From: Zoogloea oryzae
Lineage (GTDB): Bacteria > Pseudomonadota > Gammaproteobacteria > Burkholderiales > Rhodocyclaceae
Direction of reading: 5' to 3'
Length of the DNA stretch: 64,000 nt
Assembly (NCBI RefSeq): GCF_030161255.1
Contig: NZ_BSPX01000013.1
Coordinates: 1 to 64,000, forward strand
Shown: positions 1 through 6,934 of the stretch, in pieces
How the letters are laid out: every line of letters begins with the position of its first letter
Position numbering within the stretch: position 1 is the first letter of the stretch
The notes under the pieces: model-generated
What the model was told of the DNA's origin: nothing
Seen by the model: only the letters and a program-made list of their open reading frames with translations
Databases searched by the model: none
Made by a program: the position numbers and the translations under genes

Positions 1-1
1 C

Positions 2-1645
2 CTGCCCGCCGACGCCGCCGCGCCGGCCCTCCACGCGCCCGAGCTCGCCCCGACGCCGGCCTTCCGCCCCGGCCAGCCGCGGGTGCTGGTGGTGGAGGAC
101 AACCCGGACCTGCGCCACTTCCTCCACGACGTGCTGGTGGACGAATACAACGTCACCCTCGAGGAAGACGGCGACGACGGGATCAAAGCGGCCCTCGCCG
201 ACCCGCCGGACCTCATCGTCACCGACCTGATGATGCCCCGCTGCGACGGCGAGACCTTTCTGCGCACCCTGCGCAGCCGGCCGGACTTCCCCAACGTGCC
301 GGCGCTGGTGCTCTCGGCCCGCGCCGACGACGCGCTGCGCGAACGGCTGCTCGAAGAGCTCGCCCAGGACTACCTCACCAAACCCTTCTCGCCCCAGGAG
401 CTACGCGCCCGGGTGCACAACCTCGTCACCGTCAAGCGCACCGTCGACATCCTGCAGAAAGAGCTGCAGACCCAGGCCTCGGACATCTGGGAGCTCACCG
501 CCGGGCTCGTGGAGAGCCGCAAATCCCTGCAGCGCAGCTTCACCGCCCTGCAGGTGGCCGACCGCCGCTGGCTCGGGCTCTACGAGAACACCGCCGTCGG
601 CATCGCGCTGGCCGACCGGGACGGCCGCATCCTCTCCGCCAACCCGGCCCTGCAGCACATGCTCGGCTACGGGCCCGACGACATCGCCGGCGTGTCGCTG
701 ATCGCCATCACCGAGGCCTCCGAGCGCGCCACCACCGCGCGCAACGTGCACGGCCTTGTCGATGGCGAGCTGCCGGCCTACCACACGCAAAAGCGCTACG
801 AGCGGCGCGGCGGCGGCTACCTGTGGGCCAACGTGTCCGCCTCGCGCATCCCGGCGATGGCCGAGGACGGCCCGATGCTGGCCGTGATCGTCGAGGACAT
901 CACCTCGCGGATGGAGGCCGAACGCTCCCTCGCCGCCACCCGGGCCGAACTCGCCCGGGTGTCGCGCTTCACCGCGATGGGCGAGCTGGTGGCCTCCATC
1001 GCCCACGAGGTGAATCAACCCCTCGCCGCCGTCATCACCAACAGCCAGGCCGCCCTGCGCTGGCTGTCACTGGCCACGCCCAACCTCGACGAGGTGGCCG
1101 CCGCGCTGCACCGGGTCAATCGCGACGCCACCCTGGCCGGCGAGGTGATCGCGCGCATCCGCAAGTTCCTGCGGGCCGGCGAGCTCCGCCGCGAGGGCAT
1201 CGACATCGCCCGCCTGCTGGACGAGCTGCTGCAGATGCTCCAGGCCATGCTCACCGACAACGGCGTGCAGGTGCGCGTCCAGCTGCCCGACCCGCCGCCG
1301 GCCTTCACCGCCGACGCGGTGCAGTTGCAGCAGGTGATCCTCAACCTCATCGTCAATGCGGTGGATGCCCTGCGCGACACGCCCGCCGGCGCCCGCGCGC
1401 TGGCGATCATTGTTAGCGCCGAACCCACCGGCGGCGTGCGCATCGCGGTGCACGACAGCGGCCCCGGCATCCGCCCCGAGAGCGAGGCGAAGCTCTTCGA
1501 CGCCTTCTTCTCCACCAAGCCCGACGGGCTGGGCATGGGCCTCGCCATCAGCCGCTCGATCATCGAGAACCACGGCGGCCGCCTGTGGCTCGACCGCACC
1601 CAACCCGGCGGCGCGTGCTTCGTGTTCACCCTCCCCGATGCCTGA
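2..1645 (+). CDS. Hybrid sensor histidine kinase, TodS-like, 3' part (5' end outside window)
   Basis: The frame is open from base 2 with no stop, so the gene begins upstream; the GTG at 83 only opens a receiver domain. In residues counted from that GTG there is a receiver with phospho-acceptor Asp48 (VTDLMMP) and a KPF Lys near 98. A PAS domain follows at about 190-285. The HisKA H-box SIAHEVNQPL has His308, and the HATPase_c domain shows NLIVNAVDAL, DSGPGI and GLGMGLAIS. REC-PAS-HisKA-HATPase is the C-terminal half of TodS/TutC/StyS-type kinases (PAS-HK-REC-PAS-HK), which sense aromatic hydrocarbons. The Pro/Ala-rich linker before the receiver fits an upstream kinase module. The partner regulator lies 168 bp downstream. 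The ligand cannot be deduced without the N-terminal half. Confidence 0.85.
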   Translation: MPADAAAPALHAPELAPTPAFRPGQPRVLVVEDNPDLRHFLHDVLVDEYNVTLEEDGDDGIKAALADPPDLIVTDLMMPRCDGETFLRTLRSRPDFPNVPALVLSARADDALRERLLEELAQDYLTKPFSPQELRARVHNLVTVKRTVDILQKELQTQASDIWELTAGLVESRKSLQRSFTALQVADRRWLGLYENTAVGIALADRDGRILSANPALQHMLGYGPDDIAGVSLIAITEASERATTARNVHGLVDGELPAYHTQKRYERRGGGYLWANVSASRIPAMAEDGPMLAVIVEDITSRMEAERSLAATRAELARVSRFTAMGELVASIAHEVNQPLAAVITNSQAALRWLSLATPNLDEVAAALHRVNRDATLAGEVIARIRKFLRAGELRREGIDIARLLDELLQMLQAMLTDNGVQVRVQLPDPPPAFTADAVQLQQVILNLIVNAVDALRDTPAGARALAIIVSAEPTGGVRIAVHDSGPGIRPESEAKLFDAFFSTKPDGLGMGLAISRSIIENHGGRLWLDRTQPGGACFVFTLPDA

Positions 1646-1704
1646 ACACCACCCGCCTACACCCATGACGCCAGAGAAAAAGCCCCCATTGGTCGATAGC
1701 CCCC

Positions 1705-1779
1705 CTGTAGGTCGGACTTCAGTCCGACAAGCCCGGCGCAGGATCAACATGGGGTGTCGGACTGAAGTCCGACCTGCAG
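1705..1779. repeat. REP-like inverted pair, family A, copy 1
   Basis: Left arm 1705-1729 and right arm 1755-1779 are reverse complements with one mismatch in 25 bases. Each arm is itself a near-palindrome built on GTCGGACT..AGTCCGAC. The same paired arrangement recurs at 4014-4077. This is the form of a bacterial REP doublet (BIME-like). It lies between the kinase gene and its regulator gene and could form a large hairpin in a joint transcript. Confidence 0.85.
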
Positions 1780-1813
1780 ACTTTATCGTCAAGCGATGCC
1801 AAACCGGATTTCC

Positions 1814-2422
1814 ATGACCCAGCCCGACCTCGTCCACGTCGTCGACGACGACCTCTCGGTGCGCGAAGCCCTCAGCAGCCTGCTGCGTTCGGTGGGGCTG
1901 GCGGTGCGCACCTATCCGTCGGCGGCGGATTTCCTCGCCGCTCCGCGCGAGCCCGGCGTGGCCTGCCTGGTGCTCGACGTGCGCATGCCGGGCATGACCG
2001 GCACCGAGCTGCAGCAGACCCTCGCCCGCGCCGGCGACGACATCCCCATCATCTTCATCACCGCCCACGGCGACATCCCCATGGCGGTGCGGGCGATGAA
2101 GGAAGGCGCGGCCGAGTTCCTGCCCAAACCCTTCCGCGACGAAGACCTGCTCGGCGCCATCGACACCGCCCTCACCCGCGCCCGCGCCGCCCGCAAGGAG
2201 CACGGCGAGGTGGACGAGATCCGGCGCAAATACGCGTCCCTCACGGCGCGCGAGAAGGAGGTGATCGCCTACGTCATCAAGGGCGCCCTCAACAAGCAGG
2301 CCGCGGCCGAGCTGGGCGTCACCGAGATGACCGTCAAGGTCCATCGCCACAACGTGATGCGCAAGATGGGCGCCGCCTCCATCCCCGATCTGGTGCGCAT
2401 GATGGAGCGCCTCACGCCCTGA
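1814..2422 (+). CDS. FixJ/NarL-family response regulator, TodT-like
   Basis: This 202-residue response regulator has a receiver with acidic DDD at residues 11-13, phospho-acceptor Asp55 (LVLDVRMPG) and a KPF Lys near 104. A LuxR-type helix-turn-helix follows at about 140-200 (LTAREKEV, TVKVHRHNVMRKM). DIPMAV in the receiver and the sequence after the recognition helix closely resemble TodT/TutB/StyR, the partners of TodS-type kinases. An in-frame ATG at 1796 would add six residues; 1814 is preferred because MTQPD leads straight into the receiver. Expected role: DNA-binding activator phosphorylated by the upstream kinase. No catabolic genes follow, so the target is unknown. Confidence 0.85.
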   Translation: MTQPDLVHVVDDDLSVREALSSLLRSVGLAVRTYPSAADFLAAPREPGVACLVLDVRMPGMTGTELQQTLARAGDDIPIIFITAHGDIPMAVRAMKEGAAEFLPKPFRDEDLLGAIDTALTRARAARKEHGEVDEIRRKYASLTAREKEVIAYVIKGALNKQAAAELGVTEMTVKVHRHNVMRKMGAASIPDLVRMMERLTP

Positions 2423-2500
2423 GCAGCGCGCGCCGATGTCATCCGGCTGCAACGGGGGCGGCCTAAGCTGGCCGTCCCTCCCACCCATCCGGAGACAGCC

Positions 2501-3082
2501 ATGTACATCTCGCCCAGCGACATCCAGCACACCCGCATCCACACCATCGACAACCTGCACGCCGCCTCCCGCGCCTGGGTCGAGGCCACCGAGCGGCTGT
2601 CCGAGCTCGCCCTGCGCGCCGGACGCCTGGCCCTGGACGAAGGCCGCGACCAGCTCGAAGAGCTCGCCGAAGCGCGCAGCTTCCGCTTCGACACCCTGCC
2701 CCTCGAACGCCTCGCCGAATGGCGCGGCGAATCCGCCGGGCTGGTGAGCGAATGCTTCGAGATCTTCGGCGACGCCCAGCAGGCCCTGCTGCAGATGGCC
2801 AAGGATCAGGTGGCCGTGTTCGACACCGTGCTGCAGCGTCAGATGGACCGCGCGGCCCTCTCCGCCGACGCCACCGGCGAAGCCCTGATCGACCACGCCC
2901 GCGAAGCCCTGCGTCAGGCCGAATCCGGCTTCAACGGCCTCGCCGATGCCGCCGCCCAGAGCACCGACATGGTCGAGGAGCAGGTGCGGCAGGTGTCCGA
3001 AGCCCTCGCCGGCGACGCCGACCCGGCCGAGAAGGTCGAAGTGGCACCCCCCGCCCGCAGCCGCCGCACCCGCGAGGGCTGA
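2501..3082 (+). CDS. Phasin family protein
   Basis: This 193-residue, largely helical, Ala/Glu-rich protein has no signal peptide or membrane segment. The body (about 10-165) has the amphipathic coiled pattern of phasins, and the tail (about 170-193) is basic and Pro-rich (PPARSRRTREG). Phasins coat polyhydroxyalkanoate granules and control their size and number. A GGAGA ribosome-binding site lies seven bases before the ATG. The gene stands alone with no phaC or phaZ nearby. Assignment is from overall composition and family resemblance, since phasins have few fixed motifs. Confidence 0.7.
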   Translation: MYISPSDIQHTRIHTIDNLHAASRAWVEATERLSELALRAGRLALDEGRDQLEELAEARSFRFDTLPLERLAEWRGESAGLVSECFEIFGDAQQALLQMAKDQVAVFDTVLQRQMDRAALSADATGEALIDHAREALRQAESGFNGLADAAAQSTDMVEEQVRQVSEALAGDADPAEKVEVAPPARSRRTREG

Positions 3083-3166
3083 TCCCCCCGGCGTTCCTGG
3101 CGCTAAAATCACGGACTTGACGGCAGGCGGCGTCCCGCCCCTGCCGGGTCACACGTCAGGAACGCC

Positions 3167-4000
3167 ATGAACGCCCCCACCCCCAACCAACAGGCCCTCT
3201 ACCAGGCCCGCTACGGCTCGCCCGAACCAGCCGTCCCCGCCGCCGGCTCGCCGATCATCGACCACCTGCTGGCCCACCGCTCGGTGCGCGCCTACCTGCC
3301 CGATCCGGTCTCGGATGACCAGCTGGCCGCCATCGTGGCCGCCGCCCAGTCCGCCGCCAGCTCCTCCAACCTGCACGCCTGGAGCGTCGTCGCGGTGCGC
3401 GACCCCGAGCGCAAGGCGCGCCTCTCCATCATGGCCGGCGACCAGCCCCACATCCGCCAAGCCCCCCTCTTCCTCGTCTGGCTGGCCGATCTCGCCCGGC
3501 TCGAACAGGTCGCCACCACCGCAGGCGAAGCCCACGCCGCGCTGGATTACCTCGAGATGCTGCAAGTGGGCTTCATCGACGCCTCCCTGGCCGCCCAGAA
3601 CGCCGTGACCGCCGCCGAATCCCTCGGCCTCGGCACCGTCTACATCGGCGGCATCCGCAACCAGCCCGAAGCCGTGGCCGCCGAGCTGCAGCTCCCGCCC
3701 CGCACCGTGGCAGTGTTCGGTTTGTGCGTTGGCACGCCCGACCCCGCCCAGCCGGCGGCCGTCAAACCGCGCCCGCCGCAGTCCGTGGTGCTGCACCACG
3801 AGACCTACTCCCTCCCGGCCCAGGCCGCCGGCCTCGCCGAATACGACGGCGCCATGACCGCCTTCTACGCCAGCCAGGGCATGAAGGTCCGCGGCACCTG
3901 GTCCAACCACTCCGCCAAGCGCATCCGCGACGCCGCCGCCCTCACCGGCCGCGACCGGCTGGTCGAAGCCCTCAACGCCCGCGGTTTCCCCCTCAAATAA
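3167..4000 (+). CDS. NfsA-like NADPH-dependent nitroreductase / flavin reductase
   Basis: This 277-residue protein belongs to the FMN nitroreductase superfamily. The N-terminal HRSVRAYLPDPV segment (about 37-48) is the classic phosphate/FMN-binding RSxR motif. SAASSSNLHAWS (about 63-74) and GLGTVYIGGIRNQP (about 150-163) match the NfsA/Frp subfamily. The basic C-terminal region near KPRPP is typical of NADPH-binding NfsA proteins. Expected activity is two-electron reduction of nroaromatics, quinones or flavins in the cytoplasm. The gene is monocistronic and its stop is followed 13 bp later by a REP-like doublet. Confidence 0.8.
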   Translation: MNAPTPNQQALYQARYGSPEPAVPAAGSPIIDHLLAHRSVRAYLPDPVSDDQLAAIVAAAQSAASSSNLHAWSVVAVRDPERKARLSIMAGDQPHIRQAPLFLVWLADLARLEQVATTAGEAHAALDYLEMLQVGFIDASLAAQNAVTAAESLGLGTVYIGGIRNQPEAVAAELQLPPRTVAVFGLCVGTPDPAQPAAVKPRPPQSVVLHHETYSLPAQAAGLAEYDGAMTAFYASQGMKVRGTWSNHSAKRIRDAAALTGRDRLVEALNARGFPLK

Positions 4001-4013
4001 GCCGCACCCCCCT

Positions 4014-4077
4014 GTAGGTCGGACTTCAGTCCGACAACGGGGGTGCAGACCGCGTGTCGGACTGAAGTCCGACCTAC
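4014..4077. repeat. REP-like inverted pair, family A, copy 2
   Basis: Arms 4014-4036 and 4055-4077 are perfect reverse complements over 23 bases, with the same GTCGGACTTCAGTCCGAC core as the copy at 1705-1779. It sits directly 3' of the nitroreductase gene, where a REP doublet could stabilise or end the transcript. Confidence 0.85.
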
Positions 4078-4085
4078 AACCAGGG

Positions 4086-4295
4086 CGGTGAATCCTTCTC
4101 GCAAGGCTGCGAATCCTTCACGCAGGCCTGAGATTGCTTCTCTCACCCCTGAGTTTGCTTCTCACAGCCCTGAGATTGCTTCACGCACCCCTGAGATTGC
4201 TTCTCTCAGCCCTGCGAATCCTTCACACACGCCTGCGATTGCTTCTCGCAGGCCTGCGAATGCTTCTCTCAGCCCTGCGAGAAGCAATCACACCC
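4086..4295. repeat. Ten-unit 21-bp tandem array with hairpin-forming units
   Basis: Ten consecutive units of exactly 21 bp begin at 4086, 4107, 4128, 4149, 4170, 4191, 4212, 4233, 4254 and 4275. The shared core is GATTGCTTC or GAATCCTTC. Unit 6 pairs CTGAGA with TCTCAG around a 7-base loop, while unit 8 pairs CTGCGA with TCGCAG, so both sides of the stem have changed together. Unit 10 carries the core inverted (GAGAAGCAATC) and can pair with unit 8. A period of 21 keeps a frame open, but the heptapeptide it would encode shows no sign of a real protein. Confidence 0.9.
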
Positions 4296-4306
4296 CGCGC
4301 AGAAGC

Positions 4307-4458
4307 TAGATCGGGTTAGCGCAGCGTAGCCCGACAACGCCCCCGCCCAACCCGCTCGGGAAACATCGAAACCGCATTCGATACGGTCGAACCCCGCGCG
4401 GCGCATGCCCCCAATCCGCCCGTGGAATGTCGGGTTACGCTGCGCTAACCCGACCTAC
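4307..4458. repeat. REP-like inverted pair, family B
   Basis: Left arm 4307-4336 and right arm 4429-4458 are near-perfect reverse complements built on CGGGTTAGCGCAGCGTA. They differ in sequence from the family A repeats nearby. The 92 bp between the arms hold no recognisable gene. A single further copy of the left arm lies at 6641-6665, on the far side of the AT-richer islet. The stretch after the right arm up to 4600 shows nothing else. Confidence 0.8.
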
Positions 4459-4622
4459 CCCCTCGAAACACCTCCCGCCACGCGGCAACACCTTCACGCA
4501 CGCATTGCGCACGCCTCCCGCCGCCCTGACCATCCCTCGCCCACCCCACGCATCGGCTTCATCCTCCTCCACACAACCCGCGCCTGCCGCCATCAAACTC
4601 ATACAACATTCCCCGATGGCAT

Positions 4623-4651
4623 TGTTTTGGATATCATGACATTTTTATAAC
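4623..4651 (+). promoter_or_regulatory. Candidate sigma-70 promoter for the 4684 gene
   Basis: TTGTTT (4623-4628), a 17-base spacer and TATAAC (4646-4651) form a plausible sigma-70 promoter in a locally AT-rich stretch. An AGGAGG-type ribosome-binding site (4675-4680) lies just before the ATG at 4684. Confidence 0.5.
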
Positions 4652-4683
4652 GCCATCCGGCAAGCCGTCACCCAGGAGGAAAC

Positions 4684-5055
4684 ATGACCACCGGCGCTAT
4701 CCCCCGCATCTCCCCGCAGCAACTCAAGAACGACATCGAACTGATCCGCGCCCTCTCGGGCATCGACGGCTACACCCCGCACAACCCCGCCTACAGCCTG
4801 GAATCCGCCACGGTCGCGCTCGAGCAACTCGACAAATCGGAAACCGCCGTCATCCTCGCCGAGAACACCCTCGCCGCCGCCCGCAGCGCCCTCCTCACCG
4901 ACCGCAACGCCGTCCACAAGATCGCGATGGGCGTAAAAGACGAAGCCGTCGTCCTCTTCGGCCCCGACTCCGACCAGATCGCCGCACTGGGGATGAAGAA
5001 GAAATCCGAACGCAGCCGCCCCAAGCGCAGCGCCAAGGCTGCTGACAAGGGTTGA
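4684..5055 (+). CDS. Conserved hypothetical protein
   Basis: This 123-residue cytoplasmic protein is of unknown function. The N-terminal two thirds are mostly helical with repeated Ala/Glu/Leu patterns. The end is strongly basic (MKKKSERSRPKRSAKAADKG), which could bind nucleic acid or be disordered. The segment FGPDSDQIAALGMKKKSER resembles the tail of small uncharacterised proteins found in several phyla, but I cannot name a family with confidence. It has a strong ribosome-binding site and its own promoter. Its GC content matches the host backbone, unlike the two genes that follow. Confidence 0.65.
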   Translation: MTTGAIPRISPQQLKNDIELIRALSGIDGYTPHNPAYSLESATVALEQLDKSETAVILAENTLAAARSALLTDRNAVHKIAMGVKDEAVVLFGPDSDQIAALGMKKKSERSRPKRSAKAADKG

Positions 5056-5372
5056 TGGGTTGAGGTAAGGCCCGGGAGTGCTGTGGGGCTTTCGGGCTGT
5101 GTTCCTTCTTTCGCCCAATGTCATCCGATCCACCGAAGCAGGCAGACGACATGCTTGCGACCGGAAGCGACGCGCGGTAGATTGCTACGGCATACAGTGC
5201 TGGAGGACGGCAGGAGGATTGGCGACAGCCTGACGCAATGGATCCTGCACTGCTTGATTAAAACAGTTGGTTAGAGCAAATCCGTGGGGTAGACGACTGC
5301 CTTCTACCCTACGGGACGCAACATTTGTCTTCCATTTCACGTTATGCGTCAGTAACCCACCAAGGATGCACC
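5056..5372. other. 317-bp intergenic stretch, no gene seen
   Basis: No supported gene, RNA or repeat is visible. Composition falls from the host's high GC to near 50% across this stretch, marking the left edge of the AT-richer islet. A short run at 5262-5277 resembles a tRNA D-arm but has no matching stem or acceptor. Confidence 0.5.
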
Positions 5373-5750
5373 GTGGCAAAAGACCAATACGAACGAGATG
5401 CGCATATCGTTGCTTTTTACATCGATGCAGCCAAGTCCTACTCGCAAACTGCCACTGCTGCTTTAGCAGTCTCGGTATTTGTCGCAGGTGACGCGAAATA
5501 CTTCTGGCCGAACTTGGTTCTTGTCATGGCCTCCGCCTTTTTTCTGATCGCGGTGCTGGGCGCCATTGTGTATCAAGCACTTGCCGTTGGAAGGTTGGAG
5601 CAACGTTCCGGGCTTCCACTGGAGAAACGTCCGCTACCAGAAGGTTGGTATGAGAACGCGTACATCAGTTACAACGTCATGATCTGCACATTCTTCCTGG
5701 GCGCAACCTCGCTACTGGCAGCGCTGATACTAAAGGTCATCGGTCCTTGA
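5373..5750 (+). CDS. Small integral membrane protein, unknown function
   Basis: This 125-residue protein starts at GTG 5373, chosen because AAGGA lies six bases upstream; a TTG at 5325 is possible but lacks a site. A short soluble N-terminus (about 1-22) is followed by a weakly hydrophobic stretch near 24-38. Clear membrane helices lie at about 45-69 (LVLVMASAFFLIAVLGAIVY) and 100-124 (MICTFFLGATSLLAALIL). The loop between them carries charged and aromatic residues (PLPEGWYENAY). No known family is recognised. GC content is well below that of neighbours, and the gene precedes another AT-rich gene by 89 bp. Confidence 0.6.
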   Translation: MAKDQYERDAHIVAFYIDAAKSYSQTATAALAVSVFVAGDAKYFWPNLVLVMASAFFLIAVLGAIVYQALAVGRLEQRSGLPLEKRPLPEGWYENAYISYNVMICTFFLGATSLLAALILKVIGP

Positions 5751-5839
5751 TGCCGCTCACGCAGGCGTTTGTCTCGATTTCCGACCCGCACTGCGCCCGA
5801 CAGTTAACGTAGGACATCAATCTAAGCGAGGCGTCTCCA

Positions 5840-6628
5840 GTGCAGGTCACCGACAAGGCATACCAGGAACATCGTGTATTCGCTGAACTTCAGCAATACA
5901 TGAAATTTTATGAGCACCTTGCGACGTCGGTATTCTCCTTCGCTACCTTGGGTACCAAGGCAATCGGCAATATCGACACCTACGTCTACTCCTCGATTCA
6001 AGGCACGATTGACTCAATAAAAACAATTCTGCTTGCGGGGCGGATCAATGACGCATACGCGTTACTAAGGAAGTACTACGACTCGACGATAATCAACGTC
6101 TACTCGAACCTCTACCTCCACGATAATTTCAGCATCGAAAACTTCGTCGTTCAGAAGATCACTAATTGGCTTCAGGGAAAGGAAACACTGCCGGAGTACC
6201 GGGTGATGTCTCGATACATCAAAGCCTCCCCAACACTCAAACCGATCACCGCTGTGTTTGGCGTAGATGACCGATACAAACACCTTCGTGAGAGGTGCAA
6301 CGATCACACCCATTACAATTTTTTTCGGCATGCGATGCTAAATGACGACAGAGTGCACATAAAAGATCGCGACTGGTGGCTTGATCGATTTTCTGAGGAC
6401 GCAAGAGATATATTCATCCAGCACATCGGCTACATCTTTTATTTAAACGACCATTACATGATGTCCAGTGATCATCTGGATGCCCTAGAGTGCGGTATGG
6501 AGCCAGAGGAAGATTCGCAGTATTGGGTCGCTCCGTTCATCCAAGAAGTGTTCGACGAAGTCATTACTCCGAGACGCCCGGACGTTACGTATGAGATCAA
6601 GATGCATTCAGCAATGCAACTCTCATGA
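5840..6628 (+). CDS. Uncharacterised protein, possible HEPN-like fold, AT-rich gene
   Basis: This 262-residue soluble protein starts at GTG and is mainly helical by composition. I do not recognise a named family. Residues 74-95 (ALLRKYYDSTIINVYSNLYL) followed by the polar cluster R150-E-R152-C-N-D-H156-T-H158 resemble the two-helix layout and R-x(4-6)-H motif of HEPN-type proteins, many of which are RNases in toxin or phage-defence systems. That link is inference only. The C-terminal third is acidic (EPEEDSQYW). GC is roughly 47% by eye against about two thirds for the surrounding genome, which suggests recent acquisition. It may form a pair with the membrane protein just upstream. Confidence 0.6.
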   Translation: MQVTDKAYQEHRVFAELQQYMKFYEHLATSVFSFATLGTKAIGNIDTYVYSSIQGTIDSIKTILLAGRINDAYALLRKYYDSTIINVYSNLYLHDNFSIENFVVQKITNWLQGKETLPEYRVMSRYIKASPTLKPITAVFGVDDRYKHLRERCNDHTHYNFFRHAMLNDDRVHIKDRDWWLDRFSEDARDIFIQHIGYIFYLNDHYMMSSDHLDALECGMEPEEDSQYWVAPFIQEVFDEVITPRRPDVTYEIKMHSAMQLS

Positions 6629-6640
6629 ATTCCATTCCGA

Positions 6641-6665
6641 GTAGATCGGGTTAGCGCAGCGTAAC
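6641..6665 (+). repeat. Solo copy of REP-like family B arm
   Basis: GTAGATCGGGTTAGCGCAGC and the following GTAAC match the left arm of the 4307-4458 pair. No inverted partner follows. It begins 13 bp after the stop of the AT-rich gene and marks the right edge of the islet. Confidence 0.75.
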
Positions 6666-6752
6666 TCAACACCTTCAATATGCTCTCGACGCACCATCGT
6701 TCTCGGATCCCCCTCTTCTTCACTCTCGTGACGGATCGTCGTCGGCCCGTGC

Positions 6753-6790
6753 CGGCTTCGTTTGAAGCCGTGGAGGCATTGCGCAATGCC
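6753..6790. other. Two adjacent perfect stem-loops
   Basis: CGGCTTC-GTTT-GAAGCCG (6753-6770) is followed at once by the perfect palindrome GGCATTGCGCAATGCC (6775-6790). Neither is followed by a T run. They lie in a 300-bp gene-free stretch (6629-6934) between two convergent transcription units. Confidence 0.6.
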
Positions 6791-6862
6791 TTCCGATTAG
6801 TTTGTCGTTCACAGCCGTTCGAGCCCGATACCATCGCCGTAATGCCCAGCGTGTAAACGCAA

Positions 6863-6889
6863 CAACGCCGGCCCTACGGGCCGGCGTTG
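6863..6889 (-). terminator. Hairpin terminator of the nrt operon
   Basis: A perfect 12-bp stem (CAACGCCGGCCC / GGGCCGGCGTTG) with a TAC loop lies 46 bp beyond the nrtD stop. Read on the minus strand it is followed by a weak T-rich tail (TTGCGTTT). It could act for both directions. Confidence 0.65.
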
Positions 6890-6934
6890 TGCTTGGTTGC
6901 ATGGCTTGCATCAGGCCGAAAAAGCCCGCCCCCC

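Noticed and set aside
1067..3112. A 681-residue open frame on the minus strand over the response regulator and phasin
   Set aside because: It is an antisense shadow of genes with clear domains; no motif or ribosome-binding site is seen.
4086..4295. CRISPR array
   Set aside because: Units are directly abutting with no spacers, only 21 bp long and diverged from each other, and there are no cas genes in the window.
4043..4309. An 88-residue open frame running through the 21-bp array
   Set aside because: Its heptapeptide repeats follow simply from a 21-bp period, there is no ribosome-binding site, and it begins inside a REP-like element.
5255..5320. tRNA gene fragment or integron attC site
   Set aside because: GTTGGTTAGAGC resembles a D-arm, but the 5' half of the stem, the anticodon arm and the acceptor are missing; core sites of an attC do not match and no integrase is present.
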